Assembly: GCF_023534745.1 (NCBI RefSeq)
Contig: NZ_JAMHJQ010000005.1
Coordinates: 1 to 64,000, forward strand
Direction: 5' to 3'
DNA from: Streptomyces sp. 35G-GA-8
Lineage (GTDB): Bacteria; Actinomycetota; Actinomycetes; Streptomycetales; Streptomycetaceae
Length of the DNA stretch: 64,000 nucleotides
In this document: one piece after another, positions 31,068-39,757 of the stretch
How positions within the stretch are numbered: position 1 is the first letter of the stretch
Layout of the letters: each line of letters opens with the position of its first letter
Notes under the pieces: generated by a model
Database searches by the model: none
What the model was told of the DNA's origin: nothing
What the model saw: only the letters and a program-made list of their open reading frames with translations
Translations under genes and position numbers: made by a program

Positions 31068-31082
31068 TGATAATCATTATCA
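31068..31082. promoter_or_regulatory. Perfect Zur/Fur-type palindrome TGATAATCATTATCA in a divergent promoter
   Basis: A perfect 7-1-7 inverted repeat in otherwise GC-rich sequence. It sits 90 bases before the lipoprotein gene and 95 bases before the beta-propeller gene, so it can control both directions. It matches the classical Fur consensus exactly and is close to the Zur box. Streptomyces iron control usually uses DmdR/IdeR with a different box, which favours Zur. Confidence 0.75.
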
Positions 31083-31176
31083 ATAACTGATCCACCACTT
31101 CCCCGGGTCACCGCCCACACCAGCCGCCCCCGCAGCAACCGCGCCGATCCCGGCCGCCTCGACACAGGAGACCGCC

Positions 31177-32430
31177 ATGCCCCTGCCCCCACGCCTGCTG
31201 GTCGCCGACCAAGTAGCAGGCCGAATAACCCTGTTGGACCTTCCCGATGGCACGGAACGAACGGCGATGAGCGGGCGGCACCTCGCCGAGCACGCCGGCT
31301 TCCTCGCACTGCGCGGCGACCGGACCGCGTTCGTCGACGACCGGGCCGGTGAGTTGCTCGTCCTCGATCCCTACGGCCCCGACGCGGGACGCCCCTTGCT
31401 GGAGACCTCGGTGCCGGTCGCCACACCGGCCGAACACCTGTCGGCCGACCCGACCGGGCGGTACCTCGCCGTCACCACCGGTCTCGGGCGCAACGGGGAG
31501 GCGTGGACCGACCTGCTGACGGCCGTCGACCTCGGCGCACCCGGACGCGCCGACGCCGTGCGCGTACGGACACGCACCGGCGAGCCGGGAGTCACCGTCG
31601 TCGGCGGCCAGGAGCCGCTTGTTGTGCTGCGCCACCGGGAACCGGGCGAACTGACGGTCCACCGGCACGGCGACCTGATGGCCGCCGCCCCCGCCTGCCC
31701 GCCCGCGGAAGCCGTTCAGCGCCTCCCCCTGCCGGACGACGACGGACACGGGGACGCGCTGGATCCGGTCACCGGTCGGCTGTTCGCCGCGGCGGGCTCA
31801 GGCGTACACAGCGCCCGGCGGGAAGGCGACCGGCTCGTCGCCGAGCCACCGCTGCCCTGGGAGGCCGACGGCCGGACCGGCGGACGGGGTTTCTATCTGC
31901 GGCTCGATCCCGTCCGGCGGACGCTGTGGTCCTGCGTGCGGGGCGGGCCCGCCGATCCCGAGCAGTGGCCGGACTGGACCAACGACGCCTGGTGGCACCA
32001 CCTCGACACCAAGAGCACCGGCCGGTTGGACCTCGGCCCCGGCCTCGTCTTCCGACTGGCGGTGACCGCCGGCCATATCGCCTACGCCCGCGTCCACCCC
32101 GACGGCGACGAACTCGTCCTGCTCGCGGCACCGACCGGACCCGGCAAGCGTCCGTCTGTCACGGCGCGGCTCCCGCTGCCGGAGATGAGCGGGGCCCCTC
32201 GTCGCGGCGGCACACCGTGGGACGGTGTCCAGCGCCGGGCGATCGCGGGCTCGCCGGGAGGCCCGCTGGTCGCCGTCTCCCGGGGCGGGCACGGCGAGAT
32301 CCACCTCTTCGACGCGGAGCGAGCGGCCCAACTGACCACGCTCACCGTCCCGACACCGCTCGACGACGGGGGCCACCTCGCCCTCCTCGTCCCCGGCGAC
32401 GGAGCCCATATCGACACGGTCGGCCGGTGA
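31177..32430 (+). CDS. Predicted beta-propeller protein, divergent from the metal-chelate importer
   Basis: 417 residues from ATG 31177 with AGGAGA upstream. Repeated strands of the form LLVADQVAGRITLLDL, TAFVDDRAGELLVLD and LSADPTGRYLAVTT are typical of propeller blades. No signal peptide or membrane segment is evident, so it appears cytoplasmic. His residues recur in loops (HLAEHAG, HRHGD, DDDGHGD, WWHHLD), which could bind metal. The zinc chaperone AztD is also a beta-propeller linked to zinc ABC transporters, but it is exported, so the similarity is only suggestive. Sharing a Zur/Fur-type box with the importer implies a role in metal handling or in the chelator pathway. Confidence 0.75.
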   Translation: MPLPPRLLVADQVAGRITLLDLPDGTERTAMSGRHLAEHAGFLALRGDRTAFVDDRAGELLVLDPYGPDAGRPLLETSVPVATPAEHLSADPTGRYLAVTTGLGRNGEAWTDLLTAVDLGAPGRADAVRVRTRTGEPGVTVVGGQEPLVVLRHREPGELTVHRHGDLMAAAPACPPAEAVQRLPLPDDDGHGDALDPVTGRLFAAAGSGVHSARREGDRLVAEPPLPWEADGRTGGRGFYLRLDPVRRTLWSCVRGGPADPEQWPDWTNDAWWHHLDTKSTGRLDLGPGLVFRLAVTAGHIAYARVHPDGDELVLLAAPTGPGKRPSVTARLPLPEMSGAPRRGGTPWDGVQRRAIAGSPGGPLVAVSRGGHGEIHLFDAERAAQLTTLTVPTPLDDGGHLALLVPGDGAHIDTVGR

Positions 32431-32525
32431 AACGTCCCGCACCGCCACGGAGCGGCCCGTTGTGAACCGTCCGGTGACGGCGGGCGATCTGCTCGGGGTA
32501 CGCGAACGGGCCGGGCGGCGCCGCG

Positions 32526-33125
32526 TCAGGCGCCGATACGGAAGGCGGTGGCGAGGCCCGAGGTGAACGTGGTGACGAGGTGGTCGTGGGAGGCGTCGAC
32601 GCTGTCCGGGAGGCCGAAGGCGCCGGCCGTCTCCAGGGCGGCGAAGCCGTGCGCCGCCGCACGCAGGCAGCGGGTGGCATGCACCAGATCGGCATCGGCC
32701 AGGCCGTAGCCGCGCAGCGCGGCGAAGATCACCTCCACGACCTCGGCGCCGAGTTCGCTCGCCTGCGGGCCCGCGCCCTGCGGCAGCAGCGCGTAGCGCC
32801 CGGGGTGCGCGCGGGCGTAGTCGCGATACGCGTGCAGCACGGCGGCGACCGCGTCGTCGCCGCTGCGCCCCAGCGCCGCGTCCCGCAGTCGCTCCGCCAG
32901 CTCCCCGAACACCCGCTTCACCAGCATCAGCCGCAGCTCGGGCAGCCCCTTGACATGCTTGTAGAGGGAGGGCACGGCGACCCCGGTACGGGCGGCGACG
33001 GCGGCGAGGGTGAGCGCGGCCGGGCCCTGTTCGTCGACCGTGGCGAGCGCCGCGTCCACCACCGCGGCCGGGCTCAGCCCCGCCCTGACACCGGACTTGC
33101 CCGCCCCCGTCCTACTGCGCGGCAC
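32526..33125 (-). CDS. TetR-family transcriptional regulator
   Basis: 199 residues with an N-terminal helix-turn-helix (AALTLAAVAARTGVAVPSLY, then KHVKG) at about residues 36-62 and a ligand domain containing RYALLPQGAGPQ and an HGFA motif of the WHG-type TetR C-terminal domain. The start overlaps the stop of the hydrolase gene upstream by 14 bases, so the two are co-transcribed. It probably represses this two-gene operon through the palindrome upstream of the hydrolase gene, a common arrangement for a substrate-induced hydrolase. Confidence 0.9.
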   Translation of the reverse strand: MPRSRTGAGKSGVRAGLSPAAVVDAALATVDEQGPAALTLAAVAARTGVAVPSLYKHVKGLPELRLMLVKRVFGELAERLRDAALGRSGDDAVAAVLHAYRDYARAHPGRYALLPQGAGPQASELGAEVVEVIFAALRGYGLADADLVHATRCLRAAAHGFAALETAGAFGLPDSVDASHDHLVTTFTSGLATAFRIGA

Positions 33126-33948
33126 CGGCGACCCCTGCCAGGAAGGGCAGCACCGCGTCGGCGGTGGCCCGAGGGTTCTCGGCGGCCGGGTAGTGGCCCG
33201 AGCCTTCGACCATCACCACGTCCCCGTCGGTCCGTTCGGCGATCCAGTCCGCCTCGGCGCGCGGGTCCGGCTTGAAGTCCGGGTCCTTGCCGCCCATCAC
33301 GATCCGCACAGGCGGCCCGCCCGCGGCGAGTTCGCCCAGCCGTCGTTCGCTCGCGCCGTGCCCGCCCGCGGCCATGGCGCGCAGCGCGGCCATCCGCCCC
33401 GGTTCGCGCAACTGCCCGAGCAACCGGGCGCGGGCCGCGGCGAAGTCGTCCGGCCTCGCACTGGCGAACAGCGTTCCCCAGAAGGCCGTCCAGGCGCGCG
33501 GGAAGCGCCCGACGACGGCGATGGCCAACCGGACCGCGGCGCCCTGCTTCTTCGGGTCGCGTACGAAGGGGCCTGTGAGGACGAGGCCCGCGAAGGCCGA
33601 TGCCTCGTCGGCCGCCGCGATCACGGCGGCGCCCGCGGAATAGGAGTTGGCCACCACGACGGCCGCCCCGGCGTCCAGGTGCCGGACCAGGGCGCGCAGA
33701 TCAGCGGCGACCGCGCTGGTGGAGTAGTCGGCGAACGTGGCATCGGACTCGCCGGCGCCGCGCAGGTCGGCGGTGACGACCCGGTAGCCACGCTCGGCGA
33801 GGACCGGGGCGAGGAAACGGTAGGTGGAGCGGTTGTCGCCCATCCCGGGCAGGCAGACCACCAGCGGGCCGTCGCCCCGGGTGTCGTCGTAGGCGATCCG
33901 GCCGCCGTCGACGGCGAGGAACTGGGTGGCGTGTGCGGTCCCAACCAT
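33112..33948 (-). CDS. Alpha/beta hydrolase
   Basis: About 278 residues from ATG 33948, chosen because GGGGG lies upstream and an earlier start would add an unrelated leader. Fold landmarks are VVCLPGMGDNRSTYRFLAP (oxyanion-loop region), nucleophile elbow VVANSYSAGA, acidic residue in MGGKDPDFKPD and catalytic His in GSGHYPAAENP. The nucleophile elbow reads N-S-Y-S-A-G instead of the usual G-x-S-x-G. The substrate is unknown. It is co-transcribed with the downstream TetR gene. Confidence 0.88.
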   Translation of the reverse strand: MVGTAHATQFLAVDGGRIAYDDTRGDGPLVVCLPGMGDNRSTYRFLAPVLAERGYRVVTADLRGAGESDATFADYSTSAVAADLRALVRHLDAGAAVVVANSYSAGAAVIAAADEASAFAGLVLTGPFVRDPKKQGAAVRLAIAVVGRFPRAWTAFWGTLFASARPDDFAAARARLLGQLREPGRMAALRAMAAGGHGASERRLGELAAGGPPVRIVMGGKDPDFKPDPRAEADWIAERTDGDVVMVEGSGHYPAAENPRATADAVLPFLAGVAGAAQ

Positions 33949-33985
33949 GATGCGAACCCCCTTGGTTCTGTTCAGTAGCCAATAA

Positions 33986-34000
33986 GCTAACAACATTAGC
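33986..34000. promoter_or_regulatory. Probable TetR operator GCTAA-N5-TTAGC
   Basis: A perfect 5-5-5 inverted repeat 38 bases upstream of the hydrolase start. It is embedded in an AT-rich patch that also has two direct copies of TTGGCTA on the coding strand. It probably overlaps the promoter and is bound by the co-transcribed TetR protein. Confidence 0.55.
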
Positions 34001-34076
34001 CAAGCTCCGCAACAGAGCCCCGTCCAAGCACCTCACCATGACCGCGGCCGGGCTCCCCCTCTGACGGCCCCGGAGG

Positions 34077-34916
34077 TCATCGCAGCGGTGAGCCGTCCGC
34101 GTGCGTGCCGCAGAGCCTGTGGGTCAGAACCGGCTGACGAGCCAGGCGCCTGTGCAACGCGGTGGCCAGGAGGGCGCCGGCCATCGGAGCGAGGAGATAG
34201 ACCCACAGAAAGCCCAGATGACCCGAGACAAGCGCCGGCCCGAACTGGCGGGCGGGGTTGATACAACCCCCGGTGATCGGCCCGAGCAAGGCGATACCCA
34301 GGCCGACGAGAAGGCCGATCACGGCAGGCATCAAGGGAGCCAGTCTCGGCACCGACAGAAACCAGCCGACAAGCAGCACGATGACGGCCATGGAAGCCGC
34401 CTCCGCCGGGAAGACGGCCCAGCTCGACCAGCCCGGGGCGGGGCTCAGCGAGGCGTCGCTCACCGGAGGGTTGTCGGTCACCGGGCCCCACACGGCGCGG
34501 GCGGCCAGCACGCCGAGCAGCGACCCGGCCAGTTGGGCCAGGATGTACGGCACCACCGACACACCGGGAAAGACCCGGAAGCGCCACATGGTCAGGGTGA
34601 TCGCGGGGTTGATATGGCCTCCGGAGACCCTGCCGAGCGGACTGACGATCAGCCCGCAGAGAAGCACCCCCACCGCCACACCGACGATGAGCAGTTGCAC
34701 TTCGAACGACGGGATCGCCGAGGAGATGGGCGAGGGCCCCACCACCCATCGCACGATGGTGGTCACTCCGAACAGCAGGAGCAGGGTCAGAAGGAGTTCC
34801 AGGAGGCTGTGCCGGAGAATCACCGACGGTGTGATCGCCCGCGCGGGGTCGGTGGACGCCTGGCTGCGGGAACGGGAAAAGCGGTGCATGGGACTGTTCT
34901 CAACCGCCTCGATCAA
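34077..34916 (-). CDS. Aquaporin/glycerol facilitator (MIP family)
   Basis: Up to 279 residues from TTG 34916, whose TTGA overlaps the stop of the phosphatase gene. ATG 34889 is an alternative start. Six membrane segments are interrupted by two pore half-helices carrying the paired NPA signatures SGGHINPAIT and GGCINPARQFGPAL. Water or small neutral solutes would pass through the channel. Coupling to a PP2C/GAF signalling phosphatase suggests an osmotic-stress context. Confidence 0.93.
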   Translation of the reverse strand: MIEAVENSPMHRFSRSRSQASTDPARAITPSVILRHSLLELLLTLLLLFGVTTIVRWVVGPSPISSAIPSFEVQLLIVGVAVGVLLCGLIVSPLGRVSGGHINPAITLTMWRFRVFPGVSVVPYILAQLAGSLLGVLAARAVWGPVTDNPPVSDASLSPAPGWSSWAVFPAEAASMAVIVLLVGWFLSVPRLAPLMPAVIGLLVGLGIALLGPITGGCINPARQFGPALVSGHLGFLWVYLLAPMAGALLATALHRRLARQPVLTHRLCGTHADGSPLR

Positions 34917-37021
34917 GTGCCGTCAGTCGAGTGCTTCGCTTTGGTGGACGGCTTCGCTTTGGTGGACGACATGTCTCGTGCCAGAACGCCCGTACGGGCG
35001 CGGGTGCGGGCCAGCAGGAGCGCGATGTCGTCGTCGGAGCGCTGCCCGTTCGTCATCCGGTCGGTCACCTCGACACAGAGGTCCTCCAGCGTGGTCCGCG
35101 GGAGGGTGAGGGCGGCCCGCAGCCGGTCCAGCCCGCGGTCGATGCTCTCCTCGCGCGTTTCGACCAGCCCGTCGGTGTACAGCGCGATCACACTGCCCTC
35201 GGCCACGTCCACCTCGACCGACTCGTAGCACCCCAGTCCGACGCCGAGGGGCGCCCCGGTCGGCACGTCGGCGAACTCGACACCGCCCCCGGGCGAGACG
35301 AGCGCCGGCGGCAGATGCCCCGCGCTCGCCATGGTGCACCGCCGGGATGCCGGGTCGTACACCGCGTATACGCAGGTGGCCCCCACACTGGTCGTGATCA
35401 GTCCGTCGTCGAGCTGGTCGCGCTCCAGTTCGTCGACGAGTTCGTCCAGACGCGCGAGCAACACATCGGGCGACAACTCCAGATTGGTGAGCGTGTGGAC
35501 CGCGGTACGGATGCGCCCCATGGTCGCCGCCGCGTGGATGCCGTGGCCGACGACATCGCCGACCACCAGCCCGACGCGGTCACCGGAGAGCGGGAACACG
35601 TCGTACCAGTCGCCGCCGACACCACTGCGGGGGTCCGCCGGCAGATAGCGCGACGCCACCTCGACCGCGACACCGCCGCGCAGCCTGTGGGGCAGCAGAT
35701 CACGTTGCAGGGCGAGGGCGGCCGTGTGCTCGCGGCGGTAGCGTGAGGCGTGGTCGAGGCTGACCGCCGTGCGCGCCGCCAGGTCCTGTGCCAGGGCCAG
35801 GTCGGCTCTGGCGAACGGCACCGGGTTCGTCGTGCGCACGAAGACCGCTACGCCGAGCAGCGTCCCGCAGACCCGCAGGGGAACGACCATCAACGAGTGC
35901 ATCCCCGTCGCGTGGATCACCCGGGCCCGATCGGGGTCCTTGTCGAGCCAGCCTCCGGGGGATGTGTCGAGGAGCGGTTCGAAGTGGGGCGCGCCGGACA
36001 GCAGGACGGCCGTGAAGGGGGACTGCGGGGGGACATAGACCGGTTCGCCGCGCGGCCACAGGGATTCGGGCAGATCGGGGCGGACGGAGGCGGCTGCCGC
36101 TCGGTAGAACGCGGGGATCCGGGTGTCGGTCGCTTCGAGGCGGTCAAGGGGCTCGTCGTCAGGGGTGAAGGTGTCGGCCAGGTCGACGGTGACGTAGTCC
36201 GCGACGGCGGGCACCGCGGCGTCCGCCATCTCCTGGGCGGTGGTCATGACGTCCAGCGTGGTGCCGATCCTCGTACCCGCCTCAAGGAGCAGATTCCGCC
36301 GCTGCCACACCGCCGTCTCGCTGACGTCCACGGCGATCAGGCACACGCCCGGCGCCCGGCTGTCCGGGGCGTCGAGGCGGAGGAGCGAGAGCGACAGCAC
36401 TCTCTCCCCGCGCCCGGTCGCGTCGGGCACCACCCATTCGAGATTGCTCGACGGTGACGCCCCGTCAAGGACTCGGCGCAGAGCGATCTCCAGCGATTCG
36501 GGGCGGCCCGGGACGAACAGTTCCTCGACCCGGCGCCCGAGGTGAGGCCCGTCGACCAGGAGGCCCATGCCGTCGACCGCGCCGTTCTTCCAGTAGCAAC
36601 GCAGTTCCCTGTCCCAGACGATCACGCCCTGCGGAGCGTGCCCGTACAGGGTGCGCAGCATCGCCGGGTCCGGCCAGGCCCCGGACGGCTGGACGGGACC
36701 GGCCTCCCAGACCTGCCAGTCGCCCCCCGATTCCCCGACGGGCAGTGGGGAGACGCGGAGGTGGACCTTGCCGCCGCTGCCGCTGCCGCTGCCGCCGTCA
36801 TGTCGCCTGAGCTCGACCGGCCCCGACCACTCCGCGGAGGCCCCTGGGGTACCGGGAGGCACCGGTACGTCCGCACCGGAGAGCAATCCGCCGACGGGCC
36901 TTCTCAGTGCCTCTTCGGCGGGAGTGCCCCACAGGCGTTCGGCGGCCTCGGTCCAGAGCGCCACGGTCCCATCGGGCCTGACCACGGCCACCAGCTCGGT
37001 CCGATCAGTCACCTTCCGCAC
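34913..37021 (-). CDS. PAS/GAF-domain PP2C (SpoIIE-type) serine phosphatase
   Basis: 702 residues from GTG 37021. The N-terminal half holds PAS-like segments (ELVAVVRPDGTVALWTEAAE and APQGVIVWDRELRCYWKNGA). A GAF domain covers about 240-400 (LLEAGTRIGTTLDVMTTAQE onward). The C-terminal SpoIIE/PP2C domain has GVGGDWYDVF, GLVVGDVVGHG and ALYTDGLVE. Such Streptomyces proteins dephosphorylate anti-sigma-factor antagonists in partner-switching modules. No partner kinase or STAS gene is adjacent. The last ~20 residues are a lysine/serine-rich tail with a short repeat (STKAK). Confidence 0.92.
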   Translation of the reverse strand: MRKVTDRTELVAVVRPDGTVALWTEAAERLWGTPAEEALRRPVGGLLSGADVPVPPGTPGASAEWSGPVELRRHDGGSGSGSGGKVHLRVSPLPVGESGGDWQVWEAGPVQPSGAWPDPAMLRTLYGHAPQGVIVWDRELRCYWKNGAVDGMGLLVDGPHLGRRVEELFVPGRPESLEIALRRVLDGASPSSNLEWVVPDATGRGERVLSLSLLRLDAPDSRAPGVCLIAVDVSETAVWQRRNLLLEAGTRIGTTLDVMTTAQEMADAAVPAVADYVTVDLADTFTPDDEPLDRLEATDTRIPAFYRAAAASVRPDLPESLWPRGEPVYVPPQSPFTAVLLSGAPHFEPLLDTSPGGWLDKDPDRARVIHATGMHSLMVVPLRVCGTLLGVAVFVRTTNPVPFARADLALAQDLAARTAVSLDHASRYRREHTAALALQRDLLPHRLRGGVAVEVASRYLPADPRSGVGGDWYDVFPLSGDRVGLVVGDVVGHGIHAAATMGRIRTAVHTLTNLELSPDVLLARLDELVDELERDQLDDGLITTSVGATCVYAVYDPASRRCTMASAGHLPPALVSPGGGVEFADVPTGAPLGVGLGCYESVEVDVAEGSVIALYTDGLVETREESIDRGLDRLRAALTLPRTTLEDLCVEVTDRMTNGQRSDDDIALLLARTRARTGVLARDMSSTKAKPSTKAKHSTDGT

Positions 37022-37255
37022 TTCCTCGGTCCCCTCTGGTCATCGCTCGACGCCGCGCCTCCGGCGTCGGCTTCTGTCCGTGCGCGCCCCCGGTCTCCGC
37101 CCACCCTCACTCACGTGACATCGGCAAAACCACTGAAAGGGTCGAACATGCCACTTTTCACTCCAAAGGTAAATCAAATTTGTTCAATGCCTTTAATAAC
37201 CCCTTATCGGAAGGCGCTCCCGACTGCTCGGGCCACCTGCGAACCGACCGCTTTC

Positions 37256-37271
37256 TGGACTTGCTAGTCCA
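37256..37271. promoter_or_regulatory. Operator TGGACT-N4-AGTCCA upstream of the SDR gene
   Basis: A perfect 6-4-6 inverted repeat in the 350-bp gap before the SDR gene. The same half-sites and spacing recur at 38913-38928 before the TetR gene at 38296-38898, so that regulator probably controls both genes. The rest of the gap (37022-37372) is relatively AT-rich and holds no gene I can support. Confidence 0.75.
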
Positions 37272-37372
37272 TTTTTGTCGACCTACGGTCTGCACTGTCC
37301 GGCGGAGACCCGGTCCGCCCCGACGGCGCTCCCCGCCCCAGGCGTCTCATCCCCATGAAAGGAATCAGAACA

Positions 37373-38167
37373 ATGGATCTTCAACTCGTCGGCAAGCGGG
37401 CCCTGGTCACCGGATCGAGCAGTGGCCTCGGCGAGGCGATCGCCCGGCGCCTGGCCGCCGAAGGCGCCGCTGTCGTGGTGCATGGGCGGGACCGGGCACG
37501 GACCGAGGCGGTGGCCAAGTCCATCCGCGAGGACGGTGGTGTCGCCGGTATCGCCATCGGCGACCTCGCCACGGATACCGGCGCCGAGGAAGTCCGGGCC
37601 GCGGCCGTCGAGGACGGGCCCATCGACATTCTCGTCAACAACGTCGGCGTCTACCATCCGGCGGCGCGGTGGGGCGACACCCCGCCCGACGCCTGGGCCG
37701 AGGTCTACAACGTCAACGTCATCTCCAGCGTGCGTATGGTCCAGCGCCTTCTGCCGGGTATGCGCGAGCGCGGCTGGGGACGGGTGATCCAGATCAGCAG
37801 CGTCACCGGCCACCGTCCGTCGGCGAACCAGCCGCACTACGCCGCCACCAACGCCGCCCGGAACAACCTCGCCGCCTCACTCGCCCGCGAGCTCAAGCAC
37901 TCCGGTGTCACCTCCAACGCTGTCGCGGCGGGAGGCATTCTCACCCCCGCCACACAGGACTTCCTGGTCGGAATGGGCAGGGCCCAGGGCTGGGGAGAGA
38001 CATGGGCGGAGATCGAACCGAAGACGGTGGCGCTCGCCCCCAACGATGTCGGCCGTATCGCCGGGCCCGACGAGTACGCCAACCTGGTCGCCTTCCTGGC
38101 CGCCCCGGCGGCCGGCTACCTCAACGGCACGACCCTGCACATCGACGGCGGGGCCTACGACGTGTGA
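37373..38167 (+). CDS. Short-chain dehydrogenase/reductase with altered catalytic Lys
   Basis: 264 residues from ATG 37373, with GAAAGGAA upstream. Cofactor motif GSSSGLGEAIA, the NNVG strand motif, Ser in QISSVTG and Tyr in PHYAATNAARNN are present. The residue four after the Tyr is Asn (codon AAC), where the classical YxxxK motif has Lys. The rest of the fold, including the C-terminal NGTTLHIDGGAYDV, is intact. Either this subgroup uses another residue or catalysis is changed. It is probably induced through the TetR protein encoded convergently downstream, given the shared operator. Confidence 0.9.
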   Translation: MDLQLVGKRALVTGSSSGLGEAIARRLAAEGAAVVVHGRDRARTEAVAKSIREDGGVAGIAIGDLATDTGAEEVRAAAVEDGPIDILVNNVGVYHPAARWGDTPPDAWAEVYNVNVISSVRMVQRLLPGMRERGWGRVIQISSVTGHRPSANQPHYAATNAARNNLAASLARELKHSGVTSNAVAAGGILTPATQDFLVGMGRAQGWGETWAEIEPKTVALAPNDVGRIAGPDEYANLVAFLAAPAAGYLNGTTLHIDGGAYDV

Positions 38168-38295
38168 CCCGGACGCGGGACGCCGCCCCGCCGACGGACC
38201 GTCAGGGCCACGCGGCGCTCGGCGAACCACGCGGCCGCTCCGCACACCACCGGGTAACCCGACGGCCCGCGGGGCGGCCGTGCCGAGCGGCGGCC

Positions 38296-38898
38296 TCAGC
38301 CCTCTCCGGCCGCGCGCATATGTCCGATACCGTTGTCCAGCGCCGCTCGCAGATGCGTCGACCGGCCGGTCGACAGCATGATCGATACGCCACCCTGGAT
38401 GCCCGCGAGCAGCGCCGCGGCACTCTCGTCGACGTCGAACGACGCCGGCAGTCGTCCGGCGTCCCGCATCGCCCTGATGCCCACAGCCAGATACTCCTGC
38501 CACTGGCGCAGCAGCTCCACCACGATGGCCCGCGCGCCCGGCGTCGAGCGCCCGACCTGCATGGTCAGTGAGCCCAGCGGGCAGTGGTCCCCCTGCTCCT
38601 CATAGCGCTTCACGACCACCTCCCGCCACTGCTCCCAGGCATCCCAGGAGTCCAGGCACCCCAGGTACGGCATCTGATCGTCCAGTACCCGGTCCGCCTC
38701 GAAGCGCGCGACCGCGAGCAGCAACTGATCCTTGCCCTCGGGGAAGTAGTGGAACAACTGGCTCTTGCTGGTACCGGTGCGCGCTCGCACATCGTCCAGC
38801 GTCGTGTACGTGGCCCCCTTCTCCCGCAGCACCTCGGCAGCGCCCGCAATGATCCGAGCCCTGGTGGCCTGCCCTTTCGCCGTCAGCACACCGCTCAT
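38296..38898 (-). CDS. TetR-family regulator of the SDR gene and itself
   Basis: 200 residues. The N-terminal helix-turn-helix (TTLDDVRARTGTSKSQLFHY) sits at about residues 32-51. The effector domain contains CPLGSLTMQVG, typical of the large TetR subgroup that controls oxidoreductases. A 16-bp palindrome 14 bases before its start is repeated upstream of the SDR gene, giving a self-regulated unit with one target. Ligand unknown. Confidence 0.92.
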   Translation of the reverse strand: MSGVLTAKGQATRARIIAGAAEVLREKGATYTTLDDVRARTGTSKSQLFHYFPEGKDQLLLAVARFEADRVLDDQMPYLGCLDSWDAWEQWREVVVKRYEEQGDHCPLGSLTMQVGRSTPGARAIVVELLRQWQEYLAVGIRAMRDAGRLPASFDVDESAAALLAGIQGGVSIMLSTGRSTHLRAALDNGIGHMRAAGEG

Positions 38899-38912
38899 CG
38901 CACCTCCCAGAT

Positions 38913-38928
38913 TGGACTCCTCAGTCCA
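38913..38928. promoter_or_regulatory. Operator TGGACT-N4-AGTCCA upstream of the TetR gene
   Basis: Same half-sites and spacing as the site at 37256-37271. Its position directly before the TetR start fits autorepression. Confidence 0.75.
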
Positions 38929-39060
38929 TTATGCGCCCGCACCCTGCGGTTGTGCGGTGCGTATCGCCATCGAAAACCATGACGCCACGTCGGAGCCAAG
39001 CGCCCGAGATCTCTCCTCGAAGACGGGAACCCGGCCGGCCAGGTCTGGGATCGTGGGCTC

Positions 39061-39588
39061 GTGGACGAAGACGAACTGGTCGAGCGTGTTGACGAACAGG
39101 ACCGGGTACTGGCGGTGGTGGGACGGAGCGAGGCTGTCCGCCGTGGCTGGTTGCATCGGATCGCGGCGACGGTGTGCCGGGACGGCGAGGGGCGGATCCT
39201 TGTGCATCGTCGGTCCGAGCACGTCCCACGGTTCCCGGGACACTACGAAGCGATGGTCGGCGGAGCCGTCACCGCCGGCGAGACGTACGAGGAGGCCGCG
39301 GGCCGGGAATTGGCCGAGGAACTGAGAGTCCGGACACCCGTCCGTTTCGTCGTGAAGTTCCTCAACCGGAGCGGCCTCAGCCCGCACTGGCTCGGCATTC
39401 ACGAGGCCGTCGTACTCACCCCTCCGGATCCGGATCCGGACGAGGTGATGTGGCACGGCTGGCTGCCGGAGACCGAGCTCCACCCGTTCATGCTCCAGCA
39501 CCCGTTCACACCGGACAGCCTGGAAGCGCTCAGTCGCTACCGCGTCGCCGTACGGCGGCCTGCCGGGCGAATCCGTCCGAGTCGGTGA
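39061..39588 (+). CDS. NUDIX hydrolase
   Basis: 175 residues from GTG 39061. The Nudix box GGAVTAGETYEEAAGRELAEEL (about residues 62-83) is complete. The protein starts with ELVERVDEQDRVLAVVGRSEAVRRGWLHR, as in the YfcD/IPP-isomerase-like group, whose members hydrolyse nucleoside diphosphate derivatives of uncertain identity. No clear ribosome site precedes it, so a leaderless mRNA is possible. The C-terminal 20 residues are basic and probably disordered. Confidence 0.9.
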   Translation: MDEDELVERVDEQDRVLAVVGRSEAVRRGWLHRIAATVCRDGEGRILVHRRSEHVPRFPGHYEAMVGGAVTAGETYEEAAGRELAEELRVRTPVRFVVKFLNRSGLSPHWLGIHEAVVLTPPDPDPDEVMWHGWLPETELHPFMLQHPFTPDSLEALSRYRVAVRRPAGRIRPSR

Positions 39589-39757
39589 GGGGACCGGCGG
39601 TGCCGCCAAGGGCGATGCGGTGCGAGACGGTGCCGTCGACGGGGCCGGTGCCGTCGGCGCGGACGCCGAGGCCCCCTGGCCGGGCCCCGGCGCTTGTACA
39701 ACGCCGGCTTGACGGTCGAGATGCCGACCCGCACGGCCGCACCGATACCCGCACGGC

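Noticed and set aside
31068-31082. Iron control by DmdR/IdeR
   Set aside because: Those regulators recognise a TTAGGTTAG-type box; this site is a 7-1-7 Fur/Zur-type palindrome.
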